Assembly: GCA_902464495.1 (NCBI GenBank)
Contig: CABQJK010000014.1
Coordinates: forward strand, 1-47,930
Reading direction: 5' to 3'
Origin: an uncultured Collinsella sp.
Lineage (GTDB): Bacteria; Actinomycetota; Coriobacteriia; Coriobacteriales; Coriobacteriaceae
DNA: 47,930 bases
Every line of letters starts with the position of its first letter. Position 1 is the first letter of the stretch. Shown piece by piece: positions 8,580-17,947 of this stretch. The position numbers were made by a program, and so were the translations under genes. The notes beneath the pieces were generated by a model. The model worked only from the letters and a program-made list of their open reading frames with translations, did no database searches and had not been told where the DNA came from.

Positions 8580-8855
8580 GTTAAATGCGAAAGTCAGTAT
8601 ACACGAGGAATCGCAAAGTGCAAACAGAAAAGTTGGCATTTTTTAAAACGCTTGGCCGTGCTTGGCGCTGCAGTGGGGCTTGAGGTGCCAAAAAACGGCT
8701 TCCGACCAGCGTGGTTGATCAACTCAATTGTTCAAAAAAGGGTATTCATAAGCGACTTGGCAATGAATTTAAAAATCTTTGGGTGGTGCTGTGGGCCACT
8801 GGTATGCATTTTGCGACCACAGCCTTGTGCCCGTTAACCTGCGGCTTGGCTCAGC

Positions 8856-8885
8856 TTGTCCCCACGGCACCGTATCTTGTCCACA
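8856..8885 (+). promoter_or_regulatory. Pair of DnaA-box-like sites upstream of rpsF-ssb
   Basis: TTGTCCACA (8877-8885) matches the actinobacterial DnaA box consensus exactly. TTGTCCCCA (8856-8864) matches at eight of nine positions, in the same orientation and 21 bases away (two helical turns). They lie about 100 bp upstream of the predicted rpsF promoter. The rest of 8581-9084 has no gene. Function as DnaA sites is inference. Confidence 0.4.
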
Positions 8886-8984
8886 GATCCGTCAAGCTTT
8901 TGGTCAGCATTTGGTTGGAATGCGCATGAAGCGTCGTGCGAGTATGGGCATATGTGGAGGTCATGAGGTTGTAGCTGCATATTC

Positions 8985-9013
8985 TTGCGGCCTGGGAGGT
9001 TGAAAGATATTAT
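8985..9013 (+). promoter_or_regulatory. Promoter of the rpsF-ssb-rpsR-rplI operon
   Basis: TTGCGG (8985-8990), a 17-base spacer, and TATTAT (9008-9013) give a good sigma-70-type match about 65 bases before the rpsF start codon. Confidence 0.65.
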
Positions 9014-9030
9014 TACCAAGTCTTTTCCTG

Positions 9031-9057
9031 CTTCAGGCGCACCTTCACGACCTGAAG
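9031..9057 (+). promoter_or_regulatory. Leader hairpin before rpsF
   Basis: CTTCAGG (9031-9037) pairs with CCTGAAG (9051-9057) around a 13-base loop in the predicted leader, 27 bases before the start codon. Many rpsF leaders carry a structure bound by the S6:S18 complex for autoregulation. The position fits, but the specific bulge motif could not be confirmed here. Confidence 0.35.
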
Positions 9058-9084
9058 CCACATTTGCCCAGAGGAGGTGACAAT

Positions 9085-9378
9085 ATGAAGGCTTATGAAC
9101 TGCTGTTCTTTGTTGACCCGTCGCTCGACCCCGAGACTCGTCTCGCTGTTATGAAGCGTATCGATACCACGATCGCTGAGGGCGCTGGCAAGGTCGACTC
9201 CGTTGACGAGTGGGGCAAGCGCAAGCTCGCCTACGAGATCAACGACCTCACCGATGGTGACTATACCCTCATCAACTTCCACGCAGATCCTACCCAGATC
9301 GCCGAGCTTGATCGCGTCCTGCGCATCACCGACGCTGTGGTCCGCCACATGATCGTCCGTCGCGACGACCAGGAGTAA
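9085..9378 (+). CDS. rpsF: 30S ribosomal protein S6
   Basis: A 97-residue small-subunit ribosomal protein that pairs with S18 on the central domain of 16S rRNA. The sequence MKAYELLFFVDPSL through AVVRHMIVRRDDQE is typical in motif and length. The start at 9085 follows GAGGAGGTGA. The upstream in-frame start at 9064 would add seven non-conserved residues containing the SD itself. It is the first gene of rpsF-ssb-rpsR-rplI, the usual order in many Gram-positives. Confidence 0.97.
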   Translation: MKAYELLFFVDPSLDPETRLAVMKRIDTTIAEGAGKVDSVDEWGKRKLAYEINDLTDGDYTLINFHADPTQIAELDRVLRITDAVVRHMIVRRDDQE

Positions 9379-9426
9379 GACTGTCGTTTTGGACTGGGCT
9401 TGTGCCCCAAGAGGAAGTAGTGAGTT

Positions 9427-9879
9427 ATGAGCATCAATCGAGTGAACATCACCGGTAACCTCACCCGCGATCCCGAGCTGCGCGCCACCGCCGGCGGAAC
9501 CCAGGTTCTGTCCTTTGGCGTCGCCGTGAACGATCGTCGCCGCAACGCGCAGACTGGCGAGTGGGAGGACTATCCCAACTTTGTCGACTGCACTATGTTC
9601 GGCACCCGCGCCGAGGCCGTGAGCCGTTTCCTGGCAAAGGGAAACAAGGTCGCGATCGAGGGCAAGCTGCGCTACAGCTCTTGGGAGCGCGACGGCCAGC
9701 GCCGGAGCAAGCTCGAGGTCATCGTCGATGAGATCGAGTTTATGAGCTCCCGTGGTGGCCAGGGCGGCTACGATCAGGGCAATTACGCCCCCGCAGCCCC
9801 CGCGCCCGCAGCACGTCCCGCCGCACCGGTGGCCACGCCGCCCGCGGTCGACGTCTACGATGAGGACATCCCGTTCTAA
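9427..9879 (+). CDS. ssb: Single-stranded DNA-binding protein
   Basis: A 150-residue SSB. The N-terminal OB fold (~1-107) begins MSINRVNITGNLTRDPELR, with conserved GDWxDYPNF-like and WERDGQ segments. A Pro/Ala/Gln-rich flexible linker follows. The acidic tail YDEDIPF is the conserved docking tip for DNA-repair and replication partners. It coats ssDNA during replication and repair. It sits between rpsF and rpsR, with its own SD (AGAGGAAGT) before the ATG. Confidence 0.97.
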   Translation: MSINRVNITGNLTRDPELRATAGGTQVLSFGVAVNDRRRNAQTGEWEDYPNFVDCTMFGTRAEAVSRFLAKGNKVAIEGKLRYSSWERDGQRRSKLEVIVDEIEFMSSRGGQGGYDQGNYAPAAPAPAARPAAPVATPPAVDVYDEDIPF

Positions 9880-9951
9880 GGGTTGTTCACCTATTTTTGA
9901 GTGAGAGGCGGCTTCGGTTCGCCGAAGTTGCCAAATGAAAGGTATTTTGAC

Positions 9952-10218
9952 ATGGCTAATGATTTTTCTGCACGTCAGCCGCGTCGTAAGTACTGCCAGT
10001 TCTGCAAGGAGAACACTGAGTTCATCGACTATAAGGACACTCAGCTTCTCCGTAAGTACATGACCGACCGTGGCAAGATCAAGCCCCGTCGCGTCACTGG
10101 CGCTTGCACGCAGCATCAGCATGACATCGCCAACGCCATCAAGCGCGCCCGCGAGATGGCTCTCCTGCCGTACACCGTCCCCGTGGTTTCCTCTCGTGGC
10201 AACCGCGACCGCGGCTAA
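9952..10218 (+). CDS. rpsR: 30S ribosomal protein S18
   Basis: An 88-residue S18 with a zinc-ribbon-like remnant CQFCKEN, the conserved IDYKDTQLLRKYMTDRGKI core, and the family signature RVTGACTQHQHDIANAIKRA. The ATG at 9952 is preferred over the upstream GTG at 9901, because an SD (GAAAGG) precedes it and the family begins close to this residue. It binds with S6 in the 30S platform. Confidence 0.97.
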   Translation: MANDFSARQPRRKYCQFCKENTEFIDYKDTQLLRKYMTDRGKIKPRRVTGACTQHQHDIANAIKRAREMALLPYTVPVVSSRGNRDRG

Positions 10219-10233
10219 GAAGGGAGACGCATC

Positions 10234-10773
10234 ATGAAGGTTATTCTTCTCGATGAGATCAAGGGCAAGGGCGGCGAGGGTGACGTCGTAGAGGTCGCTC
10301 AGGGTTACGCTGAGAACTTCCTGTTCCCCAAGAAGCTCGCTGTTGCCGCCACCAAGGGCAACCTCAAGCAGCTTGACGAGCGTCGCAACAACATCGCCAA
10401 GCGCGAGGCCGTCCGTCTGGCTACCGCCAATGAGACCAAGGCTGCCTTCGAGGGCAAGACGGTCACCGTTGACGTCAAGGTCGGCGACGAGGGCATCCTC
10501 TTTGGCTCCGTTACCGCCGCTATGATCGCTGACGCCATCAAGGCTCAGCTCGGTATGGACATCGACCGCAAGCGCGTCGAGCTCGGCAAGCCCATCAAGG
10601 TTGCCGGTGCCCACACCGTTGCCATCTCGCTGTACCGCGAGATCAAGGCCGAGGTTGTCGTTCTCGTCGGCGTTACCGCCGAGGAGCTTGCTGCCGAGGC
10701 TGAGGTCGAGGAGGCCGCTGAGGCCGCCGAGGCCGAGACCGCCGAGGTCGAGACTGAGGCTGCTGCCGAGTAG
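10234..10773 (+). CDS. rplI: 50S ribosomal protein L9
   Basis: A 179-residue large-subunit protein. The N-terminal domain (MKVILLDEIKGKGGEGDVVEV) carries the L9 signature and is joined by a long helix to the C-terminal RNA-binding domain (~80-150). The last ~30 residues are an Ala/Glu-rich acidic extension that makes it longer than the usual ~150. The SD is AAGGGAG. It is the last gene of the operon, followed by a strong terminator. Confidence 0.96.
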   Translation: MKVILLDEIKGKGGEGDVVEVAQGYAENFLFPKKLAVAATKGNLKQLDERRNNIAKREAVRLATANETKAAFEGKTVTVDVKVGDEGILFGSVTAAMIADAIKAQLGMDIDRKRVELGKPIKVAGAHTVAISLYREIKAEVVVLVGVTAEELAAEAEVEEAAEAAEAETAEVETEAAAE

Positions 10774-10805
10774 CATTTGCTGCAACGCAACAATCTTGTT
10801 CTAAG

Positions 10806-10842
10806 AAGGGCGCTCTGGGAAACCAGGGCGCCCTTTTGTTTT
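10806..10842 (+). terminator. Terminator of the rpsF-rplI operon
   Basis: A 12-bp stem AGGGCGCTCTGG / CCAGGGCGCCCT (one G-T), loop GAAA, followed by TTTTGTTTT. Confidence 0.9.
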
Positions 10843-10999
10843 ATTTGCGCTGAGTGAGTGTCATGGTGAACGTTGCGTCGAAGTCCTATAGACAGGACCG
10901 TTCATCCGTTTGGTTCGGTGATGATTGGCGGCGCGCGGCGCGTTTTGGGACCGTGGCTGATACTATGGATGCTCGCAAGCGATATGAATGAGGATGCTC

Positions 11000-12391
11000 A
11001 TGGCATACGACGATAGGGAGACCGGGCTGACGGTTGAGGACCGCGGCTCAAAGTTGGGTCTTCCCCAAAACCAAGATGCAGAGGCCAATGTACTGGCCGC
11101 TATGCTGCTATCGCCCGAGGTAGTCGAAGAGGCCCAGGTCGAGCTGCAGCCCGATGACTTCTACCGGCCCATTCATAAGACCATCTACACCGCGATGGTC
11201 GATATGTACAACAGCCGCATTCCCATCGACTCTATCTCGCTGATCGATTACCTGCGCAGCATCAACAAGCTTGATGCCGTGGGCGGCGAGGCCTACATTT
11301 TGGAGTTGATGGGTCAGACCCTGTCGCTCGTCAACTGGCAGCACCATGCCGCCATCGTTCGCCGCGATTCGATGCTGCGTGAGCTGATCGGCGCCACCAA
11401 CGAGATCAACGCGCTGGCCTATAACGCTCCCACCGATACCAAAGAGGTCGTGGAGCTAGCCGAGAGCAAGCTGCTCAAGGTCACGGCGCGCGAGGTCAAG
11501 TCGAGCTACAAGACGCTGACCGAGTTTATGGTCGAGGCCTATAACGAGGCCGAGGAAGTGTGCCAGGCCGGTGGCCAGGCTGCGGGCGTGCCCACGGGCT
11601 TCCCGTCGCTCGACCGCATGCTCATGGGTTTTCGCGAGGGCCAGCTCATCATCATCGGCGCCCGCCCTGCTGTGGGTAAGACGTCGTTCGCCCTGAACCT
11701 GGCGCTCAACGCTGCCGCTGCCGGTTATACCGTCGGCTTCTTCTCGCTGGAGATGTCGGGCAAGGAAATTGCCCAGCGCCTGATTTGCGCCTACGCCATG
11801 ATCTCGATCAGCGACTTCCGCATGGGCCGCATTAGCCCCGAGCAGTGGGCCAATATCAACGAGGCCACGCAGACCTTGTCCAAGCTCGATATTCTGATTG
11901 ACGATACGCCCGGCACCACCGTGACCGAGATTCGCGCCAAGAGCCGCCGCATGCTCCACAACAAGGAGAAGGCCATCATCATCCTGGACTACCTGCAGCT
12001 GGTGAGTCCTCCGCCGGGACGCCGCTCCGAGAGCCGTACCGTCGAGGTCTCTGAGATGTCGCGTGGTCTGAAGATCATGGCCAAGGAGCTCAAGATCCCG
12101 CTCATCGCGCTGTCGCAGCTCTCGCGTCAGGTCGAATCCCGTACCGGCAAGCGCCCGCAGCTTTCCGACCTTCGTGAATCGGGCTCCATCGAGCAGGACG
12201 CCGATATCGTTATGTTCTTGGACCGCTCCGCCGACGAGGCCGAAGCCTCGCGCGACGATCGACCCGACGAGGGCGTTACGCGTATCGTCGTGGCCAAGAA
12301 CCGTTCGGGCCCGATCGGCGACGTCGACCTGATGTTCCTGCCGGCATCCACCAAGTTCTATGAGCTTGATGGGGCACATGCCGAGGAGTAG
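11000..12391 (+). CDS. dnaB: Replicative DNA helicase DnaB
   Basis: A 463-residue hexameric 5'-3' helicase that unwinds DNA ahead of the replication fork. The N-terminal domain begins LPQNQDAEANVLAAMLLSP. The RecA-like motor has Walker A GARPAVGKTS at about 219-228, the H1a-region SLEMSG, Walker B-like IILDYLQL, and the DnaB motif SDLRESGSIEQDAD. The start at 11000 is chosen because GAGGA lies just upstream. The ATG at 10988 has no SD. No intein is present. The linkage rplI-dnaB is conserved in many bacteria. 10843-10999 holds no other gene. Confidence 0.96.
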   Translation: MAYDDRETGLTVEDRGSKLGLPQNQDAEANVLAAMLLSPEVVEEAQVELQPDDFYRPIHKTIYTAMVDMYNSRIPIDSISLIDYLRSINKLDAVGGEAYILELMGQTLSLVNWQHHAAIVRRDSMLRELIGATNEINALAYNAPTDTKEVVELAESKLLKVTAREVKSSYKTLTEFMVEAYNEAEEVCQAGGQAAGVPTGFPSLDRMLMGFREGQLIIIGARPAVGKTSFALNLALNAAAAGYTVGFFSLEMSGKEIAQRLICAYAMISISDFRMGRISPEQWANINEATQTLSKLDILIDDTPGTTVTEIRAKSRRMLHNKEKAIIILDYLQLVSPPPGRRSESRTVEVSEMSRGLKIMAKELKIPLIALSQLSRQVESRTGKRPQLSDLRESGSIEQDADIVMFLDRSADEAEASRDDRPDEGVTRIVVAKNRSGPIGDVDLMFLPASTKFYELDGAHAEE

Positions 12392-12484
12392 GACAGGCGC
12401 CCGTTGCACGGGTATACTGGGAATGTTTTGTGCTTCTGCGTGCCGGCGTGGCGCGTAGACAGTCCATGAATGTAAGGAGTAAAC

Positions 12485-13771
<1,287 letters not shown>

Positions 13772-13793
13772 TCGGGACTATTTGGTTATTGCG

Positions 13794-13835
13794 ATATACC
13801 CCTTTGCAGCCCGGACGGGCGGCCGAGGGGTATAT
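13794..13835. repeat. Hairpin between purA and purD
   Basis: ATATACCCCT (13794-13803) and AGGGGTATAT (13826-13835) form a perfect 10-bp outer stem, with an inner GCCCG/CGGGC. No T-run follows. It may be a weak terminator, an mRNA-stability element or an operator; the sequence alone does not decide. Confidence 0.55.
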
Positions 13836-13889
13836 TTGCTTGCAAAGGGCTCGCGCGGAGCGGGCCATTCATCCATAGAGGAGGCACCC

Positions 13890-15194
13890 TTGAAGGCGGA
13901 CACTCAAACCATCGACATCCTGTTGTTGGGCAGCGGCGGCCGTGAGCATGCTTTGGCAGCTAAGCTCGCAGCATCACCGCGCGCCGGCAAGCTCTACATC
14001 GCGCCGGGTAACGGCGGCACCGCGAGCTGCGGCGAGAACGTTGTTCTCGACGACTGCGATCCTGCGGCCGTGGCGGCGTTTGCACAGAGCCACGGATGCG
14101 GACTCGTGGTAATTGGCCCCGAGGCTCCGCTCGTGGCGGGCGTGGCCGACGCCGTGCGTGCGGCGGGTATTCCTTGCTTTGGCCCGGGTGCCGAGGGCGC
14201 CCAGATGGAGGGTTCCAAGCTGTTCTCCAAGCAGCTCATGGAGCGCGCCGGTATCCCGACGGCAGCCTATGGTTCGTTTACCGACGAGGCTTCGGCTCTC
14301 GCCTACGTGCGCGAGCAGGGCGCTCCGCTGGTCGTCAAGGCCGACGGTCTTGCCGCGGGCAAGGGCGTTATCGTGGCGACCGAACTTGAGCAGGCCGAGG
14401 AGGCCGTGCGCGAGTGCTTTGGCGGCACCTTTGGCGATGCCGGCAACACCGTGGTTATCGAGGAGATGCTCGTTGGTCCCGAGTGCTCGCTGCTCGCCTT
14501 TACCGACGGCAAGACCGTGCGTCCCATGGCCACCTCGCAGGACCACAAGCGCGCGCTCGAGGGCGACAAGGGCCCCAACACCGGCGGCATGGGCGTCTAT
14601 AGCCCGGTGCCCATCGTGACCGACGAGGAGCACGCCACCATGGTGGCGGTCATGGAGCAGACCGTGGCAGAGCTCGCTGCCGAGGGTATCGACTACCGCG
14701 GCTGCCTGTACGGCGGCTTTATGCTCACGCCTGCCGGCCCCAAGGTGCTGGAGTTCAATGCCCGCTTTGGCGATCCCGAGACGCAGGTCGTGCTGCCGCG
14801 CCTTAAGAACGACCTGGTTGAGGTCATGCTCGCCTGCGCCAACTGCGAGCTCGATCAGATTGAGCTCGACTGGCGTGACGAGTGGGCTGTGGCAGTTGTC
14901 CTGACGAGCGCGGGCTATCCCGGCAGCTACGAGAAGGGCAAGGTCATCACCGGTATCGCCGATGCCGAGGTCATGGAGAACGTGACCGTGTACCACGCGG
15001 GCACTGCCGTGGTGGACGGCCAGCTCGTGACCAATGGTGGCCGCGTGCTTGCCGTGACCGCTCTGGGTGACACGTTCGAGAACGCTCGCAACCTTGCCTA
15101 CGAGGCCTGCGAGAAGATTGATTTTGAAGGCAAGACCCTGCGCCACGACATCGGCCTGCGCGCGCTGCGCGGCCGCGACGCCTGGGATGCCTAA
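13890..15194 (+). CDS. purD: Phosphoribosylamine-glycine ligase (GARS)
   Basis: A 434-residue ATP-grasp enzyme of step 2 of purine synthesis (phosphoribosylamine + glycine + ATP to GAR). It has LLLGSGGREHALA at the N-terminus, VVIGPEAPLVAG, the ATP-grasp segment VKADGLAAGKGV, QDHKRALEGDKGPNTGGMG, and FNARFGDPETQ. The start is TTG at 13890, because GAGGAGG lies six bases upstream and the family begins here. The open frame extends to 13722 but overlaps purA without conserved sequence. Confidence 0.95.
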   Translation: MKADTQTIDILLLGSGGREHALAAKLAASPRAGKLYIAPGNGGTASCGENVVLDDCDPAAVAAFAQSHGCGLVVIGPEAPLVAGVADAVRAAGIPCFGPGAEGAQMEGSKLFSKQLMERAGIPTAAYGSFTDEASALAYVREQGAPLVVKADGLAAGKGVIVATELEQAEEAVRECFGGTFGDAGNTVVIEEMLVGPECSLLAFTDGKTVRPMATSQDHKRALEGDKGPNTGGMGVYSPVPIVTDEEHATMVAVMEQTVAELAAEGIDYRGCLYGGFMLTPAGPKVLEFNARFGDPETQVVLPRLKNDLVEVMLACANCELDQIELDWRDEWAVAVVLTSAGYPGSYEKGKVITGIADAEVMENVTVYHAGTAVVDGQLVTNGGRVLAVTALGDTFENARNLAYEACEKIDFEGKTLRHDIGLRALRGRDAWDA

Positions 15195-15215
15195 AATCCG
15201 AGAGGAATGAGACGG

Positions 15216-15911
15216 ATGGACGAGAAGAACGAAGAGCTCGTGGATGCGCAGATCGTTGAAGAGGACAGCCGCATGTATGGGCACGCCGAGGGCGAGCCTG
15301 GCGGCGAGGTCGCTGACGAGCCGGCGCTGGTGCTGGGCGACGACGACCCGCACGATGCCGAGCTGCACGAGAAGATTCTTTCGGAGGAGTGCGCCTGGAA
15401 GGGCAAGATCCTCGACGTCCACCGTCTTGAGGTTGAGCTGCCCAACGGTCGCCGCAGCGCCCGCGATATCGTTCGCCATCCGGGTGCGGCGGCCGTTGTG
15501 GCGCTGACCGAGAGCGGCAAGATCGTACTGGTGCGTCAGTACCGCACCGCTATCGACCGCGTGACGGTCGAGATTCCCGCCGGCAAGCTCGATCCAGGCG
15601 AGGACCCGCTCGATTGCGCCACACGCGAGCTGCATGAGGAGACGGGCTTTAGGGCTGGTCGCATTCGCTTTTTGACGTCGATTGTCACGTCCTGCGGTTT
15701 TTGCGATGAGATCATCCACATCTACTTGGCTACCAAGCTCGAGTTTGATGCGCCCAACCCCGATGATGACGAGTTTGTCAACGTGGACCTGGTGCCGCTG
15801 CACGAGCTGATCGACGCCGTGCTCGACGGCAAGATCGAAGACGCCAAGACCGTCGTGGGCGCTCTTGCCTGCGATAGCATTGCGCACCGCCTGGGTGGAG
15901 CCGAACTCTAG
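15216..15911 (+). CDS. Nudix hydrolase, ADP-ribose pyrophosphatase type
   Basis: A 231-residue Nudix protein. The Nudix box matches G-x5-E-x7-REUxEExGU: GKLDPGE, seven residues, then RELHEETGF. The sequence before it (ARDIVRHPGAAAVVAL, QYRTAIDRVTVEIPAG) is typical of the ADP-ribose pyrophosphatase subgroup that hydrolyses ADP-ribose to AMP and ribose 5-phosphate. About 60 extra acidic N-terminal residues precede the domain. The start at 15216 is favoured over 15207 because GAGAGGA is then at a workable distance. It lies 21 bases after purD and is probably co-transcribed. Confidence 0.85.
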   Translation: MDEKNEELVDAQIVEEDSRMYGHAEGEPGGEVADEPALVLGDDDPHDAELHEKILSEECAWKGKILDVHRLEVELPNGRRSARDIVRHPGAAAVVALTESGKIVLVRQYRTAIDRVTVEIPAGKLDPGEDPLDCATRELHEETGFRAGRIRFLTSIVTSCGFCDEIIHIYLATKLEFDAPNPDDDEFVNVDLVPLHELIDAVLDGKIEDAKTVVGALACDSIAHRLGGAEL

Positions 15912-15939
15912 GTTACGCGGTTTTACCAAACCGCGTAAC
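15912..15939. terminator. Hairpin after the Nudix gene
   Basis: A perfect 12-bp stem GTTACGCGGTTT / AAACCGCGTAAC with loop TACC directly after the stop codon. No T-run follows, so its role as a terminator is uncertain. Confidence 0.5.
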
Positions 15940-15952
15940 AGGTCGACGCTGC

Positions 15953-16050
15953 AAACGTCCCTAAGCGGCAATCTGCCTTTCAATCGTCGCTCGCGTACCG
16001 AAGTACGCGTCCCTCCTCTTTCAAGGCACCTTGCTCGCTTAGAGACGTTT
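15953..16050. repeat. Nested palindromic element of about 98 bp
   Basis: The outer arms at 15953-15967 and 16036-16050 match at 14 of 15 positions. Middle arms GCAA/TTGC and TGCCTT/AAGGCA lie inside. The inner hairpin is CGCGTAC-CGAA-GTACGCG. The whole folds into one long imperfect stem. It has no ORF and lies in the gap before the ABC exporter. It may be a MITE-like or structured RNA element. Confidence 0.5.
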
Positions 16051-16158
16051 TCGCTGACGTTGCCAGAACATCGGCGTTATGCTTATTGGGACGCTTTGTT
16101 TTCAGCCCGACCGGTTCAACTGGATTTCTCACGCTATTTATTTCTCTCCGAGGACTGC

Positions 16159-17928
16159 ATGTTTAAGAGGTTTCTTTCGTATTACAAGCCCCAGATGGGG
16201 CTTTTTGTTGCCGATACTGTTTGTGCTCTGGTGCTTGCCGCCATCGATCTGGCGTTTCCTATCATTCTGCGCAATCTGACCGGCGGGCTCTTTACCCAGG
16301 GTCAGGCTGCTATTATGCAGGCGCTCGGTATGATCGCGGTCGGCTTGGTACTGATGTATGCCATCCGTTGCGCCTGTCGCTACTTTGTGAGTTACTGGGG
16401 CCACGTGATGGGCGCGCGCATGGAGTCCAAGATGCGCGAGGACCTGTTCGATCAGTACGAGCGTTTTAGCTTTGCGTACTTCGATCGCAACAGCTCGGGT
16501 GACATGATGAGCCGCGTGGTCAACGACCTGTTCGATATCTGCGAGGCGGCACACCACGTGCCCGAGTGGATCATCATCTGCGGTATCGAGATTATCGGCT
16601 CGTTTGTGATCCTCTTTACCATCGCCCCGGTGCTGGCGCTTGCCATGGTCGTGGTGACCGCGGCGTTTGCGGTCGTCATGTTTTGGCAGAACATGCGCAT
16701 GCGTGAGGTCTTTAGCGACAACCGCAAAAAGATCAGCGGCATTAATGCGCAGCTGCAGGATTCGCTGGCGGGCATGCGCGTGGTCAAGAGCTTTGCGAAC
16801 GAGGAAACTGAGCGGTCCAAGTTCCGCGCCTCTAACGACCGCTATCTTTCGTCCAAGGAGAATATGTATCACGCCATGGGCGTCTACACTGCGACGTATG
16901 GCCTGCTCTCGGGCGTGTTGTACGTGATCGTGGTGCTGCTGGGTGGTTGGCTGGTGGCGCAAGGCCAACTGCAGGCGGTCGATATGGCGACCTTCGCGCT
17001 CTACATTTCACTGTTCTGCACCCCGCTCGAGACGCTTGTGAACTCGGCTGAGACGTATCAGAAGGCCATCGCCGGCTTTAGGCGCATGGACGAGGTGCTT
17101 TCGACCGCCCCGGATATCCAGGACAAGCCGGATGCCGCGGACCTGCAGGTGACGGCTGGCGCGGTTGAATATCGCGACGTGTGCTTTAGCTACGAGGATG
17201 TTGAGTTGGGCGGCGGCGAAGAGGCTCGTCCCGTGATTGACCATATGGATTTGTCCATCAAGCCCGGAAAGACCATTGCCCTGGTTGGCCCCTCGGGCGG
17301 TGGCAAGTCCACAACGTGTTCGCTGCTGCCGCGCTTTTATGACGTGGCTGCTGGATCCGTCAGCATCGATGGCCAAGACGTGCGCGACGTGACGCAACAG
17401 AGTCTGCGCCGCGCTATTGGCCTCGTGCAGCAGGATGTCTATCTGTTTGACGGTACGATTGGCGAGAACATCGCCTACGGCAAGCCGGGCGCCACGGCAG
17501 AAGAGGTTGCCGAGGCCGCCCGCCGCGCCAATATCGATGCCTTCATCGAGTCGCTGCCGCAGGGCTACGACACGGTCGTGGGCGAGCGCGGCAGCCGTCT
17601 TTCGGGCGGCCAGAAGCAGCGCGTAGCCATTGCGCGCGTGTTTCTCAAGAACCCCAAGATCCTGATCCTGGACGAGGCGACGAGCGCCTTGGATAACGAG
17701 AGCGAGGAGGCGGTGCAGGAGTCGCTCGAGCGTCTGGCGCGCGGTCGCACCACGATCATCATCGCCCACCGTCTCTCGACCATTAAACATGCCGACGAGA
17801 TTGCGACCGTCGAGCATGGTCGCGTTGTGGAACGTGGTACGCACGAGCAGCTTCTCGCCCGTGGCGGCACCTATGCCCGTTACTATCGAATGCAGTTCGA
17901 AGGTGCGCGTGCGCACGAGCTCGACTGA
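16159..17928 (+). CDS. ABC exporter, fused permease and ATPase
   Basis: A 589-residue half-transporter of the type I exporter class (lipid, drug or peptide export; substrate unknown). The N-terminal membrane domain (~1-310) has about six helices. The ATPase has Walker A GPSGGGKS at 377-384, signature LSGGQ at 481-485, Walker B ending in D505-E506 (LILDEATSALD), and H-loop IIAHRLST. The ATG at 16159 is preceded by CGAGGAC. The frame is open to 15865, but those upstream residues are not transporter-like and overlap the Nudix gene. The domain order is that of homodimeric or heterodimeric exporters, but no partner gene lies next to it. A membrane protein gene follows at 19 bases, suggesting co-transcription. 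Confidence 0.9.
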   Translation: MFKRFLSYYKPQMGLFVADTVCALVLAAIDLAFPIILRNLTGGLFTQGQAAIMQALGMIAVGLVLMYAIRCACRYFVSYWGHVMGARMESKMREDLFDQYERFSFAYFDRNSSGDMMSRVVNDLFDICEAAHHVPEWIIICGIEIIGSFVILFTIAPVLALAMVVVTAAFAVVMFWQNMRMREVFSDNRKKISGINAQLQDSLAGMRVVKSFANEETERSKFRASNDRYLSSKENMYHAMGVYTATYGLLSGVLYVIVVLLGGWLVAQGQLQAVDMATFALYISLFCTPLETLVNSAETYQKAIAGFRRMDEVLSTAPDIQDKPDAADLQVTAGAVEYRDVCFSYEDVELGGGEEARPVIDHMDLSIKPGKTIALVGPSGGGKSTTCSLLPRFYDVAAGSVSIDGQDVRDVTQQSLRRAIGLVQQDVYLFDGTIGENIAYGKPGATAEEVAEAARRANIDAFIESLPQGYDTVVGERGSRLSGGQKQRVAIARVFLKNPKILILDEATSALDNESEEAVQESLERLARGRTTIIIAHRLSTIKHADEIATVEHGRVVERGTHEQLLARGGTYARYYRMQFEGARAHELD

Positions 17929-17947
17929 TTGATATGACAGGAAGTTT

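Noticed and set aside
8581..9084. Chromosomal origin of replication
   Set aside because: Only two DnaA-like boxes, no clear AT-rich unwinding region beside them, and no dnaA, dnaN or gyrase genes nearby.
9013..10785. Minus-strand open frame across rpsF-rplI
   Set aside because: Spans several certain genes on the other strand, with low-complexity Leu/Gly/Asp-rich translation.
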